A DNA stretch of 64,000 nt from Streptomyces flavotricini (GTDB taxonomy: Bacteria; Actinomycetota; Actinomycetes; Streptomycetales; Streptomycetaceae): NCBI RefSeq assembly GCF_020639365.1, contig NZ_JAINUL010000001.1:3580661-3644660 (forward strand). Reading direction: 5' to 3'. Every line of letters begins with the position of its first letter. The stretch's first letter is position 1. A model generated the notes under the pieces. The model saw only the letters and a program-made list of their open reading frames with translations, did not search any database and was not told the DNA's origin. Shown here in pieces: positions 15,647 to 24,818 of this stretch. The translations under genes were made by a program, and so were the position numbers.

Positions 15647-15913
15647 ACGCAGCCACTGCCCATGGAGTCCATCCGCGATGTCCGTGCGCATCTGGCCGAG
15701 GTCGTGGAGCGAGCCGATCGGGACGACGTGCCCACCGTCATCACTCGCCGCGGCAAGCAGGTCGCCGCGATCGTCTCCATCGAGGTGCTGCGCAAGTACC
15801 AGGAGTGGGAAGAGCGCGAGATCAACCGGATCATCGACGAGCGCATGGCCAACCCCGCGCCCGGCGTCCCGATCGAGGACGTCATGAGGGAGACGCTGGC
15901 ACGCGGTGAGTGA
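15644..15913 (+). CDS. YefM/Phd-family antitoxin
   Basis: About 89 residues. The N-terminus MESIRDVRAHLAEVVERA followed by VPTVITRRGKQVAAIVS is the Phd/YefM DNA-binding fold, and the C-terminal acidic helix (YQEWEEREINRIIDERM) would wrap the toxin. It should neutralise the RelE-type toxin encoded by the overlapping next gene and repress the operon. ATG 15644 is preferred; an in-frame GTG two codons upstream is also open. Located in the accessory patch next to Uma2 sequences. Confidence 0.88.
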   Translation: MTQPLPMESIRDVRAHLAEVVERADRDDVPTVITRRGKQVAAIVSIEVLRKYQEWEEREINRIIDERMANPAPGVPIEDVMRETLARGE

Positions 15914-16169
15914 GTACCGAACCGTCTTCCGCCCCGAGGCACAGGCCGAGCTCAGGAAAATCCCTCGCGGCATGGCGCTGCGCATCCTGGCCGAGCTGAC
16001 CGAGCTGGAGACAGACCCTCTCGGATTCGACACCACCGCGCTCGTGTCGCGGCCCGACCGCCGGCGCCTACGGTTCGGCGACTACCGCCTCGTCTACACG
16101 ATCGGCAACGGAGAACTGCTGGTCTGGGTCGTTCAGGTGGGACACCGGTCCACCGTTTACGAGACCTGA
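15906..16169 (+). CDS. RelE/ParE-family toxin
   Basis: An 87-residue protein with the RelE superfamily pattern: YRTVFRPEAQAELRKIP at the N-terminus, then LETDPLGFDT, RRRLRFGDYRLVYTI and a final VVQVGHRSTVYE. The basic RRRLRFGDYR strand supplies the mRNA- or target-contacting residues. A ribosome-dependent mRNA endonuclease is likely, though ParE-type gyrase inhibition cannot be excluded. The GTG start overlaps the antitoxin by 8 bp, so expression is coupled. Confidence 0.88.
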   Translation: MSEYRTVFRPEAQAELRKIPRGMALRILAELTELETDPLGFDTTALVSRPDRRRLRFGDYRLVYTIGNGELLVWVVQVGHRSTVYET

Positions 16170-16219
16170 GCGCCGCTGACCCACGTCAGAGAATCCGGCA
16201 CCCACCCAGCACGGTGACG

Positions 16220-16253
16220 ACGAAGGGGCCGGACTCGACAGAGTCCGGCCCCT
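16220..16253. terminator. perfect hairpin terminator, probable ancestral ychF terminator
   Basis: A perfect 15-bp stem GAAGGGGCCGGACTC / GAGTCCGGCCCCTTC with loop GACA. It sits 49 bp downstream (minus-strand sense) of a duplicated ychF-like 3' end at 16303-16321, the same spacing as between the real ychF stop and its weaker, similar hairpin at 17891-17918. It also ends the toxin transcript on the plus strand. Confidence 0.8.
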
Positions 16254-16302
16254 TCTGACCTGCACGCTCGCCACGTCAGCGACGTGGCGCCAATTCATCC
16301 GC

Positions 16303-16321
16303 TCAGACGTTGAAGCGGAAC
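16303..16321 (-). repeat. duplicated ychF 3' end / candidate attachment site copy
   Basis: The 15-bp core ACGTTGAAGCGGAAC (16307-16321) is identical to 17971-17985 inside the ychF C-terminus. On the minus strand this copy still reads RFNV followed by an in-frame TGA (16303-16305). Identity stops at 16321 on the gene side, while a ychF-like terminator follows on the other side. This fits a site-specific insertion that split an original ychF end from its terminator. Confidence 0.5.
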
Positions 16322-16370
16322 GCATAGCGCAACGCTCCCACCTGCGGAAACGTGGTTTTTGGCGGGCCGA

Positions 16371-16398
16371 GTCAGCACAGAATCAGCACGGGAGTACA
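16371..16398 (+). repeat. accessory-patch repeat motif, copy B
   Basis: A 28-bp sequence made of two GTCAGCAC-like half units 11 bp apart followed by GGGAGTACA; 24 of 28 positions match 17860-17887. It lies just inside the putative insertion next to the left candidate att copy. Confidence 0.75.
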
Positions 16399-16402
16399 AC
16401 CG

Positions 16403-17155
16403 TTACGCCGGATCGCCATCGTCACTCAACGGCGCCATAGGGATCTCAGGGAGGGCGCGTTCCACCAAGTCGGGAACGTCAGCGTCCGACCGGCGCTCCG
16501 AGTCCTGCCATTCAACACTCCGCTGAATCTGCTGACTCAACTCGTCAAGCGACCGCGCCTGCCGCCCCAGCGCTTTCACGGTCTCCCCAAAGTGTTTGGC
16601 GACCTGATGCGCGCTCCACTCCACAGAGTCGGTCTCAAGGGCGCTATCCCTAAGGGCATCAAGATCCACTGTGTAGGTCAGCGTGCCCACACGGCCGAAG
16701 GGGCCGTCCGCGTCAACCTGGAACTCGTACACCTTGGGCAGTTCCGAGGAGAAGAGTTGATGGCCTACATCCATGACGAAGGGAATGCGGCGCTTGGGGG
16801 GAAGGGTTGCGATGCGCCGACCAACAGCACGGTTGAGGGTCTCGGCCCGCTCGGCACCCAGAGTGGTCTGGAGCGGAGGACTCACCGAGATGCGCACGTT
16901 GCGGGCCAGCGTCTGGCCGATGTTCTCGATCACCAGCACAAGCAATGACGAACCAGGGATGCGGGGCCTGATGTCGACGATGACGTACGGTTCCGCCTGC
17001 TCGCGTTGGGCCCTCTCCGTGAGGGCGTTGGCCTCGGCAACCGCCCTCGCCTGGCGCCGGTTGTAGACGAGAGACCAGAACGCGGCCGTCGTGGAGAAGA
17101 TGAGAGCCGCCACGGAAATGACCACCGTGGCGATCTGAACCGATGAGTCGCTCAT
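16403..17155 (-). CDS. hypothetical membrane-anchored protein
   Basis: A 250-residue protein not recognised by family. One N-terminal transmembrane helix (VVISVAALIFSTTAAFWSLV) is followed by a short helix rich in Arg/Glu/Ala, a soluble beta-rich domain (AEPYVIVDIRPRIPGSSLLV, VENIGQTLARNVRISVSPPL) resembling generic Ig-like 'hypothetical' domains of mobile elements, and a C-terminal helical region (HQVAKHFGETVKALGRQ). Base composition is visibly less G+C-rich than the flanking core genes. It lies with the Uma2 gene between the two ychF-like ends, so it may be cargo of a small insertion. Confidence 0.65.
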   Translation of the reverse strand: MSDSSVQIATVVISVAALIFSTTAAFWSLVYNRRQARAVAEANALTERAQREQAEPYVIVDIRPRIPGSSLLVLVIENIGQTLARNVRISVSPPLQTTLGAERAETLNRAVGRRIATLPPKRRIPFVMDVGHQLFSSELPKVYEFQVDADGPFGRVGTLTYTVDLDALRDSALETDSVEWSAHQVAKHFGETVKALGRQARSLDELSQQIQRSVEWQDSERRSDADVPDLVERALPEIPMAPLSDDGDPA

Positions 17156-17263
17156 GACCGGATGCTAGGCAGGTGGCTGATTGCAGCGTGGAAAGTTGCC
17201 GAAAATCATCCGGCTGAGATCGTCTGCTCCCCAGCCTGAGCTGCTGACCGCTACCGTGAAGCC

Positions 17264-17845
17264 ATGACCGAACTGCCCGACTGGATGCGCCCGCCGCGCG
17301 CGGAAGGCTGGTTCGCGGAGGACTTGGACCGCCTCCCGGAAGCACCGCGCCACACCGAGCTGATCGACGGAGCCCTCGTATTCATGATGTCGCCCCAGCG
17401 CTGGTGGCACGGAGAGATCGTCACCGACCTCACGTTGGCTCTCAGGGCGCAGGCCCCAGCGGGCTTCAGGGTCGGCCGGGAGATGACCATCCGCCTCGAT
17501 GCCCGGAACCGCCCGGAACCGGACCTCGTGGTGACCACGGCCCCGTACGACCCTGACTGCACCTGGTTCGCTCCCGAAGATGTCCAGCTCGTCGTCGAGG
17601 TCGTCTCGCCGGAATCCGCCCACCGCGACCGGACCGTCAAGCTTCGCAAGTACGCCGAGGCCGGCATCCGGCACTACTGGTGCATCGAGGACGAGGACAC
17701 CGTCCCCGCCGTGCACGTCTACGAGCTCGACGAGCCGACCAGCTCGTACGCGCCGGCAGGAATCTTCCGCCACACGCTCCAGCGATCCCTGCCGTTCGAG
17801 ATCAGCCTCGATCTGGACAAGCTGGCACCGGGCCAGTCAGCCTGA
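17264..17845 (+). CDS. Uma2-family (DUF820) putative restriction-endonuclease-fold protein
   Basis: A 193-residue protein with the Uma2 layout: HTELIDGALVFMMSPQ, then ALRAQAPAGFRVGREM, RNRPEPDLVVTT, QLVVEVVSPESAHRD, and KLRKYAEAGIRHYWCIE. The D in EPDLVV and E-x-V in VVEVVSP with the downstream K form a PD-(D/E)xK-like nuclease core. Function is unproven in streptomycetes, where the family is greatly expanded. It is followed by the 28-bp accessory repeat. A relic of a sister copy lies on the far side of the toxin-antitoxin pair. Confidence 0.88.
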   Translation: MTELPDWMRPPRAEGWFAEDLDRLPEAPRHTELIDGALVFMMSPQRWWHGEIVTDLTLALRAQAPAGFRVGREMTIRLDARNRPEPDLVVTTAPYDPDCTWFAPEDVQLVVEVVSPESAHRDRTVKLRKYAEAGIRHYWCIEDEDTVPAVHVYELDEPTSSYAPAGIFRHTLQRSLPFEISLDLDKLAPGQSA

Positions 17846-17859
17846 CACCGCGATTCCAA

Positions 17860-17887
17860 GTCAGCACCAAGTCAGCACGGGAATACA
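17860..17887 (+). repeat. accessory-patch repeat motif, copy C
   Basis: A 28-bp repeat of two GTCAGCAC units 11 bp apart plus GGGAATACA, starting 14 bp after the intact Uma2 stop. It pairs with 16371-16398 (24/28) and partly with 15544-15560. Confidence 0.75.
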
Positions 17888-17890
17888 GAA

Positions 17891-17918
17891 GGGATCGGAC
17901 TCAACGGAGCCCGACCCC
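17891..17918 (-). terminator. imperfect hairpin downstream of ychF
   Basis: Stem GGGATCGGACTC / GAGCCCGACCCC with 10 of 12 pairs and loop AACG, 48 bp downstream of the ychF stop. Its sequence resembles the perfect hairpin at 16220-16253, so it looks like a diverged or element-borne replacement terminator. Confidence 0.55.
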
Positions 17919-17966
17919 CCTGGCCTGCACGTTTGACTAACTAGCTAACGCACAGTATGGACGCCG

Positions 17967-19055
<1,089 letters not shown>

Positions 19056-19190
19056 GTTGGCGACTTCCCGTAGCTGGAGGGGGCGGCGGCCCGGGAGTGG
19101 GCCACCGGACAGTTTACTTTCCGATGAGTGGCAGTCGTTGTACGCGTGTCCCCACACCGATACCGCGCTCGGCCCGCCTAGCGTGGTGGC

Positions 19191-19718
19191 GTGGAGCACT
19201 ACAGGACGCGTTCGGTGGATCACCCGCAGCGACAGCAGCCGGAGCGGCAGCAGCCGCGCCGCCCGGCCCCGCCCATCGGCGGCGTGCCCGCCCAGGGCGG
19301 CCGCCCGCGGCCCGCGCCCGCCCGGCGGCTGCCGCGGCCCCGGCTGACCGGGCTCGGCGGCGGACTGTTCGCCTGCGTCGCGATGACCCTGGCCGCCGGG
19401 ATCGCCTGGCTGCTCTTCGGCGGCTCGCTGCTCGCGTACGGGCTGCTCTTCCTGCCCGTCTCGGCCGCCACCGCCCTCTGGGTGCGCCCGGCCGACCTGA
19501 TCACCGCGCCGATCTCCGCGCCGATCGCCTTCGCCGTCGGGGTCTGGCCCCTCTCCGGCGGCTCCGGCGGCTTCGGCGCGGAGGTCATGGGCATCGTGTC
19601 CGCCCTGGCCCTGCACGCGGGCTGGCTGTACGGGGGGACCCTCGTCTCCGCGCTGATCGTCGTCGTACGGAAGGCCGTGCAGATCTCGCGACGCAGGCTC
19701 CCCCGCCGGACCGCCTGA
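19191..19718 (+). CDS. DUF6542 membrane protein
   Basis: A 175-residue protein with a basic, proline/glutamine-rich cytosolic N-terminus (to about residue 50) and four hydrophobic segments: LFACVAMTLAAGIAWLLFGG, SLLAYGLLFLPVSAATALWV, APIAFAVGVWPL and GIVSALALHAGWLYGGTLVS. This matches the actinobacterial DUF6542 family found next to ychF. The function is unknown. GTG 19191 is used, with an equally plausible GTG one codon upstream. Divergent from ychF across a 135-bp gap. Confidence 0.75.
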   Translation: MEHYRTRSVDHPQRQQPERQQPRRPAPPIGGVPAQGGRPRPAPARRLPRPRLTGLGGGLFACVAMTLAAGIAWLLFGGSLLAYGLLFLPVSAATALWVRPADLITAPISAPIAFAVGVWPLSGGSGGFGAEVMGIVSALALHAGWLYGGTLVSALIVVVRKAVQISRRRLPRRTA

Positions 19719-19766
19719 CCCGCCGGACCGGCCGACCCGCGAGAGCGCCCGACCCGCCGCCCCGTC

Positions 19767-20513
19767 CTAACCCGCCGAGCCGCGCGCCGCCATCGCCGCG
19801 CCCACGATGCCCGCGTTGTTCTGGAGCTTCGCCGGGACGATCTCGGCCCGTACGTCCTCGATCAGCGGAAGGAACTTCTCCGGCTTGCGGCTGACGCCGC
19901 CACCGATGATGAAGAGGTCCGGGGAGAAGAGCATCTCCACGTGCTCCAGGTACCGCTGCACCCGGTGGGCCCAGCGCTCCCAGGTCAGGTCCCCGTCCTC
20001 CTTGGCCTTGACCGACGCCCGCTTCTCCGCGTCGTGGCCCTTCAGCTCCAGGTGGCCGAGCTCCGTGTTCGGCACGAGCCGGCCGTCCGTGAACAGCGCG
20101 CTGCCGATGCCCGTGCCGAGCGTCAGCATGATCACCGTCCCGCCGCGGCCCTTGCCCGCGCCGTACGTCATCTCCGCGATCCCGGCCGCGTCCGCGTCGT
20201 TGAGCACCGTGACCGGCTGTCCCCCGAGCCGCTGCGAGAGCAGGGTGGCCGTGTCGACGCCGATCCAGCCCTTGTCCATGTTGGCCGCCGTACGGGTGAC
20301 CCCGCCGGTGACCACCCCCGGGAACGTCACCCCGACGGGGCCGTCCCAGCCGAAGTGGCGCACCACCTCGACGACGCAGCCGGCCACCCCGTCGGGGGTG
20401 GCCGGCTGCGGTGTCAGTACCTTGTGGCGCTCCTGCGCCAGCTCGCCACGGTCCAGGTCCGCGGGAGCGCCCTTGATCCCGGAACCACCGATGTCCACGC
20501 CGAAGATCTGCAT
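19767..20513 (-). CDS. ppgK: polyphosphate glucokinase
   Basis: A 248-residue ROK-family kinase that phosphorylates glucose using polyphosphate (and often ATP). The N-terminal phosphate loop is FGVDIGGSGIKGA, the catalytic Asp sits in LNDADAAGIAE, and the second nucleotide motif is LTLGTGIGSALF; the actinobacterial PPGK motif NTELGHLEL follows. The length and the SVKAKEDGDLTWERWA insertion fit PPGK rather than GlkA. It sits 26 bp from the ispH stop on the same strand and may be cotranscribed with it. Confidence 0.93.
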   Translation of the reverse strand: MQIFGVDIGGSGIKGAPADLDRGELAQERHKVLTPQPATPDGVAGCVVEVVRHFGWDGPVGVTFPGVVTGGVTRTAANMDKGWIGVDTATLLSQRLGGQPVTVLNDADAAGIAEMTYGAGKGRGGTVIMLTLGTGIGSALFTDGRLVPNTELGHLELKGHDAEKRASVKAKEDGDLTWERWAHRVQRYLEHVEMLFSPDLFIIGGGVSRKPEKFLPLIEDVRAEIVPAKLQNNAGIVGAAMAARGSAG

Positions 20514-20539
20514 GGGATCACCGTACGAAACGAAGCGGG

Positions 20540-21535
20540 CTACTTCTCGGCGACCAGCGAGGCCGCTTCCGCGCGCAGGTCGCGGCGCAGCTCCTTCGGC
20601 AGCGAGAAGACGATCGACTCCTCGGCGGTCTTGACGATCTCCACGTCCGCGTAGCCGCGCGCGGCGAGCCACTCCAGGACCTCCTCGACCAGTACCTCGG
20701 GTACCGAGGCGCCCGAGGTCAGGCCCACCGTGGTGACGCCCTCCAGCCAGGCCTCGTCGATCTCGCTCGCGAAGTCCACGAGGTGCGCGGCCCGCGCGCC
20801 GGCGTCCTTGGCGACCTCGACGAGGCGGATCGAGTTCGAGGAGTTCTTCGAGCCGACGACGATGACCAGGTCGGAGTCGGCGCCCATCACCTTCACCGCC
20901 GCCTGCCGGTTCGAGGTGGCGTAGCAGATGTCGTCGCTCGGCGGCGAGACCAGCAGCGGGAACTTGGTCTTCAGCGCGTCGACCGTCTCCATGGTCTCGT
21001 CGACCGAGAGCGTGGTCTGCGACAGCCAGACGACCTTCGACTCGTCGCGGACGGTGACCTTCTCCACGTCGTGCGGGCCGTCGACGATCGTGATGTGGTC
21101 CGGTGCCTCGCCCGAGGTGCCGATGACCTCCTCGTGGCCCTCGTGGCCGATGAGGAGGATGTCGAAGTCCTCGTTCGCGTACCGGATGGCCTCCTTGTGC
21201 ACCTTGGTGACCAGGGGGCACGTCGCGTCGATCGTCGCGAGCTTGCCGCGCGCCGCCTCCTCGTGCACCACCGGGGCCACGCCGTGCGCGGAGAACATCA
21301 CGATGGAGCCCTCGGGCACCTCCTCCGTCCGCTCGACGAAGATGGCGCCCTTCTTCTCCAGCGTCTGGACGACGTACTTGTTGTGCACGATCTCGTGGCG
21401 GACGTAGACCGGCGCACCGTACTGCTCGAGGGCCTTCTCGACGGCGATCACGGCTCGGTCCACGCCCGCGCAGTAGCCGCGCGGGGCGGCGAGCAGGACG
21501 CGTCGGGAAGCGGGAACAGGGGCGGCAGCAGTCAT
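20540..21535 (-). CDS. ispH: 4-hydroxy-3-methylbut-2-enyl diphosphate reductase
   Basis: A 331-residue IspH/LytB enzyme, the last step of the MEP pathway, reducing HMBPP to IPP and DMAPP. The three [4Fe-4S] cysteines are in APRGYCAGVDRA, DATCPLVTKVHKEA and DICYATSNRQ; substrate residues appear in IGHEGHEEV, FSAHGV and VVGSKNSSNS. ATG at 21535 (MTAAAPVPASRRVLL) is preferred over one three codons upstream. Divergent from the APC permease gene and likely in one unit with ppgK. Confidence 0.96.
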   Translation of the reverse strand: MTAAAPVPASRRVLLAAPRGYCAGVDRAVIAVEKALEQYGAPVYVRHEIVHNKYVVQTLEKKGAIFVERTEEVPEGSIVMFSAHGVAPVVHEEAARGKLATIDATCPLVTKVHKEAIRYANEDFDILLIGHEGHEEVIGTSGEAPDHITIVDGPHDVEKVTVRDESKVVWLSQTTLSVDETMETVDALKTKFPLLVSPPSDDICYATSNRQAAVKVMGADSDLVIVVGSKNSSNSIRLVEVAKDAGARAAHLVDFASEIDEAWLEGVTTVGLTSGASVPEVLVEEVLEWLAARGYADVEIVKTAEESIVFSLPKELRRDLRAEAASLVAEK

Positions 21536-21627
21536 GCGGTCCATCGTACGGGGGTCTCCAGGAGGCCGGGCGTCGCCCGTTCGGCACAGACTGGGGCGAA
21601 CGTACGAACCGACCGCCCCCCGGAGGA

Positions 21628-23007
21628 ATGATGGCGTCCGTGACGGACCCCGGTACGGCGCCGAAGGCGGCCCTCCGACGGAGCCTCGGATTCCGCGATC
21701 TGGTCGTGTACGGGCTCCTCTTCATCGCCCCCATGGCCCCGGTCGGGGTCTTCGGCACGCTCGACGCGAAATCGCACGGTGCCGTCGCGCTCGTCTACCT
21801 CTGTGCGACGGTCGCGATGGCGTTCACGGCCTTCTCGTACGCGCAGATGGTCCAGGTGGCCCCGCAGGCCGGCTCCGTCTTCACGTACGCCCGCAAGGGG
21901 CTCGGCGAGGGTGCCGGGCTGATCGCCGGCTGGATGGCGATGCTCGACTACCTGCTGATCCCGGCGGTCGCGTACCTCTTCTCCGGGATCGCGATGAACG
22001 CGCTGGTCCCGGAGGTTTCGCGGTGGGTGTGGACCGCGCTGGCGGTGCTGGTGACCACCGGGCTGAACCTGTGGGGCGTGCGGGCGGCCGCGCGCGTCGG
22101 CTTCGCGGTGCTGGCGATGGAGATCGCGGTCTTGCTGGTGTTCGTGGTGGCCGCGGTGACGGTGCTGGTCCGGGACGGGTCGCAGCGCGGCTGGCTGTCG
22201 CCGCTGACCGGGGACGGGGCGCCGGGCTTCTCCCCGGCGGCCGTGCTGGGCGCGGTGTCGGTGGCGGTCCTCTCGTACCTCGGCTTCGACGCGATCGCCT
22301 CGTTCGCCGAGGAGGTGACGGGGGGCTCGGCGCGGGTGGCGCGGGCGGTGCTGTTCTGTCTGGCGCTGGCCGGGGTGCTGTTCGTCGTGCAGAGCTACCT
22401 GGCGGCGCTGCTGATGCCGGTGTCCTCGGCGCAGCTGGCGGCCGATCCGGCGCAGCAGGGTCCTGCCTTCTACACCGCGGTGGAGTCCTCGGTCGGGAAC
22501 TGGCTGCACGATCTGGTCGCGGTCAGCAAGGCGATCGGGGCGGCCTTCGCGGCGCTGGCGGGGCAGGCGGCGGCGGGCCGGCTGGTGTTCGCGATGGCCC
22601 GCGAGCGGCGGCTGCCGGGGGCTCTGGCGCGCACCTCGGACGGGACCCCGCGGCCGGCGCTGCTGGTGGCGGCGACGATCACGCTGGTCGCGGCGGTGTG
22701 GGCGGCGCGCCGCGACGACGGGCTCGACCAGCTGGTCTCCGTGGTGGACGTGGGAGCGCTGGTGGCGTTCACGCTGCTGCACGCTTCGGTGGTGGGCTGG
22801 TTCGTGGTGCGGCGCGGGGCGGGCCCGCCGAACTGGTGGAAGCACCTGGTGATGCCGGTGCTGGGGGCGGCGGTGACGATCGCGGTGATCGTCGAGGCGG
22901 CCTGGACGGCGCAGCTGGTGGGCGCGGTCTGGCTGGCCGCGGGACTGGGGGTCCTGGCCGTCCAGGGGACCCGGCGGGACGGGGCCGGGGGCACGTCCGA
23001 AGGCTGA
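21628..23007 (+). CDS. APC-family amino acid permease
   Basis: A 459-residue membrane protein with about twelve hydrophobic segments. The opening LRRSLGFRDLVVYGLLFIAP and TAFSYAQMVQVAPQAGSVFTY are typical APC-superfamily TM1-TM3 sequences; TM6 carries LSYLGFDAIASFAEEV. It probably imports amino acids or a related organic cation by proton symport. The substrate is not readable. The start is 92 bp from the divergent ispH gene. Confidence 0.88.
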   Translation: MMASVTDPGTAPKAALRRSLGFRDLVVYGLLFIAPMAPVGVFGTLDAKSHGAVALVYLCATVAMAFTAFSYAQMVQVAPQAGSVFTYARKGLGEGAGLIAGWMAMLDYLLIPAVAYLFSGIAMNALVPEVSRWVWTALAVLVTTGLNLWGVRAAARVGFAVLAMEIAVLLVFVVAAVTVLVRDGSQRGWLSPLTGDGAPGFSPAAVLGAVSVAVLSYLGFDAIASFAEEVTGGSARVARAVLFCLALAGVLFVVQSYLAALLMPVSSAQLAADPAQQGPAFYTAVESSVGNWLHDLVAVSKAIGAAFAALAGQAAAGRLVFAMARERRLPGALARTSDGTPRPALLVAATITLVAAVWAARRDDGLDQLVSVVDVGALVAFTLLHASVVGWFVVRRGAGPPNWWKHLVMPVLGAAVTIAVIVEAAWTAQLVGAVWLAAGLGVLAVQGTRRDGAGGTSEG

Positions 23008-23095
23008 GGCGGCGCCCGTCGCCGCGGGCCGGGGGCGGGTCCGAGCGCCGGGGCGGCGCCCGTCGCCGCGGGGCCGGCCGGCTCCCGACACCACC
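23008..23095 (+). repeat. 44-bp-period near-tandem repeat between permease and xseA genes
   Basis: A 21-bp block starting GGCGGCGCCCGTCGCCGCGG occurs at 23008-23028 and again at 23052-23072, giving a 44-bp period in the 145-bp intergenic gap. Non-coding, with potential to fold as G+C-rich hairpins. Confidence 0.7.
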
Positions 23096-23152
23096 GCCGG
23101 CCCCTGAGACGGTGTCAGTGTGGCTGTCGGCGCGGGCGGATAGCCTGCGCAC

Positions 23153-24373
23153 ATGGGTCTGAATACGTCGGCTGACGCGCCGCTGCCGGTCGGTCAGGTG
23201 TCCCGGCTCATCGGGGGCTGGATCGACCGGCTGGGCCAGGTGTGGGTGGAAGGGCAGATCACGCAGCTCTCGCGGCGGCCGGGGGCGGGGGTGGTCTTCC
23301 TGACGCTGCGCGACCCGTCGCACGACATCTCGCTCAGCGTCACCTGCTACCGCCAGGTCTTCGACGAGGTCGCGGACGCGGTGACGGAGGGCGCGCGGGT
23401 CGTCGTCCTGGCCAAGCCGGAGTGGTACGCCCCGCGCGGGCAGCTGTCGCTGCGGGCGACCGAGATACGGCCCGTCGGCATCGGCGAGCTGCTCGCCCGG
23501 CTGGAGAAGCTCAAGCGCTCGCTGGCCGCCGAGGGGCTGTTCGCGCTGGACCGCAAGAAGCCGCTGCCCTTCCTGCCGCAGCTGATCGGACTGGTGGTCG
23601 GGCGGGCCTCGGCGGCCGAGCGCGACGTGCTGGAGAACGCCCGGCGGCGCTGGCCCGCGGTCCGCTTCGAGGTGCGGAACGTGGCGGTCCAGGGAGTGAA
23701 CGCGGTGCCCCAGGTGATCCGGGCGGTCAAGGAGCTGGACGCCCTGGACGAGGTCGACGTGATCATCGTGGCCCGTGGCGGCGGCAGCGTGGAGGACCTG
23801 CTGCCGTTCTCCGACGAGGAGGTCGTACGGACGGTCGCGGCGGCCCGTACGCCCGTGGTCTCGGCGATCGGGCACGAGCCGGACTCCCCGCTGCTGGACC
23901 TGGTCGCGGACCTGAGGGCCTCCACGCCCACGGACGCGGCGAAGAAGGTGGTCCCGGACGTGGGCGAGGAGCTGGAGCGGGTACGCCAGCTGCAGGGCCG
24001 GGGGCTGCGGGCGGTGCGCGGGCTGCTCGACCGGGAGGAGCGGGGGCTCACGCACGCGCTGGCCCGGCCGGTTTTCGTCCATCCCCAGCGGATGGTGGAG
24101 ACCCGCGAGGCCGAGCTGGAGGCCCTGCTGGGGCGCACCCGGCGGACGCTGGGGCACCTGCTGGACCGGGCCGATTCGGAGCTGGCGCACACGCTGGCCC
24201 GGGTGGTGGCGCTGTCCCCGGCGGCGACGCTGGAGCGCGGGTACGCCGTACTGCAGCGGGCGGACGGGCACGTGGTGCGCTCGCCGGAGGAGGTCTCGGG
24301 GGACGAGGTGCTGCGGGCGCGGGTGGCGGAAGGCGAGTTCTCCGTACGGGTCGCGGGGCCGGACGCCGGGTGA
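23153..24373 (+). CDS. xseA: exodeoxyribonuclease VII large subunit
   Basis: A 406-residue protein with the OB-fold N-terminus (VWVEGQITQLSRRPGAGVVF, VTCYRQVF) and the XseA catalytic domain: IARGGGSVEDLLPFSDEEV, the conserved SAIGHEPDSPLLDLVADLRASTP block and AATLERGYAVLQ near the end. With XseB it forms the metal-independent nuclease that degrades single-stranded DNA from both ends. The order xseA then xseB on one strand is standard. Confidence 0.96.
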   Translation: MGLNTSADAPLPVGQVSRLIGGWIDRLGQVWVEGQITQLSRRPGAGVVFLTLRDPSHDISLSVTCYRQVFDEVADAVTEGARVVVLAKPEWYAPRGQLSLRATEIRPVGIGELLARLEKLKRSLAAEGLFALDRKKPLPFLPQLIGLVVGRASAAERDVLENARRRWPAVRFEVRNVAVQGVNAVPQVIRAVKELDALDEVDVIIVARGGGSVEDLLPFSDEEVVRTVAAARTPVVSAIGHEPDSPLLDLVADLRASTPTDAAKKVVPDVGEELERVRQLQGRGLRAVRGLLDREERGLTHALARPVFVHPQRMVETREAELEALLGRTRRTLGHLLDRADSELAHTLARVVALSPAATLERGYAVLQRADGHVVRSPEEVSGDEVLRARVAEGEFSVRVAGPDAG

Positions 24374-24436
24374 ACCGGCCGCGGCCCAGGAGCACGGAAC
24401 ATATTCGATGCACTGCACACATAAGGCGGAACGGGA

Positions 24437-24700
24437 ATGACTGAAACCGATACCTCGTTGGGGTACGAGCAGGCCCGGGACGAGCTCATCGAGGTCGTCC
24501 GCAAGCTGGAGGCCGGCGGGACGTCGCTCGAGGACTCCCTCGCGCTCTGGGAGCGCGGCGAAGAGCTCGCGCAGGTCTGCCGGCACTGGCTGGAGGGCGC
24601 CCGCGCCCGGCTCGACTCGGCGCTGGCGGCCCGCGAGGCGGGGGCCGGCGAGGCCGGCGGCGCCCGCGAGGGCGGCGGGGGTGACGAGCGGGACGCCTGA
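24437..24700 (+). CDS. xseB: exodeoxyribonuclease VII small subunit
   Basis: An 87-residue helical protein with the XseB signature YEQARDELIEVVRKLE, GGTSLEDSLALWERGEEL and a Cys-containing helix CRHWLEGARARLD. Several XseB copies bind the coiled coil of XseA. The C-terminal 20 residues are Glu/Gly-rich and dispensable in the family. A 63-bp spacer separates it from xseA, so a cotranscript is expected. Confidence 0.95.
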   Translation: MTETDTSLGYEQARDELIEVVRKLEAGGTSLEDSLALWERGEELAQVCRHWLEGARARLDSALAAREAGAGEAGGAREGGGGDERDA

Positions 24701-24742
24701 TCGGGCGGTCAAACGTGACGTGAGTCATCTTCCAGCAGATTT

Positions 24743-24774
24743 AGTTGAAAATTCTACAACTTCCGGCTTAGAGT
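24743..24774 (+). promoter_or_regulatory. promoter with overlapping inverted-repeat operator
   Basis: TTGAAA (24745-24750) and TAGAGT (24769-24774) form a vegetative-type -35/-10 pair 18 bp apart, 45 bp upstream of the nitroreductase ATG. AGTTG...CAACT arms (24743-24747 and 24757-24761) straddle the -35 element, a position suited to repression. The A/T-rich patch contrasts strongly with the surroundings. Confidence 0.55.
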
Positions 24775-24818
24775 CGAGGCATCGCTTCACCCCCGCATGT
24801 ATGGAAGAAGGCTTTCCG

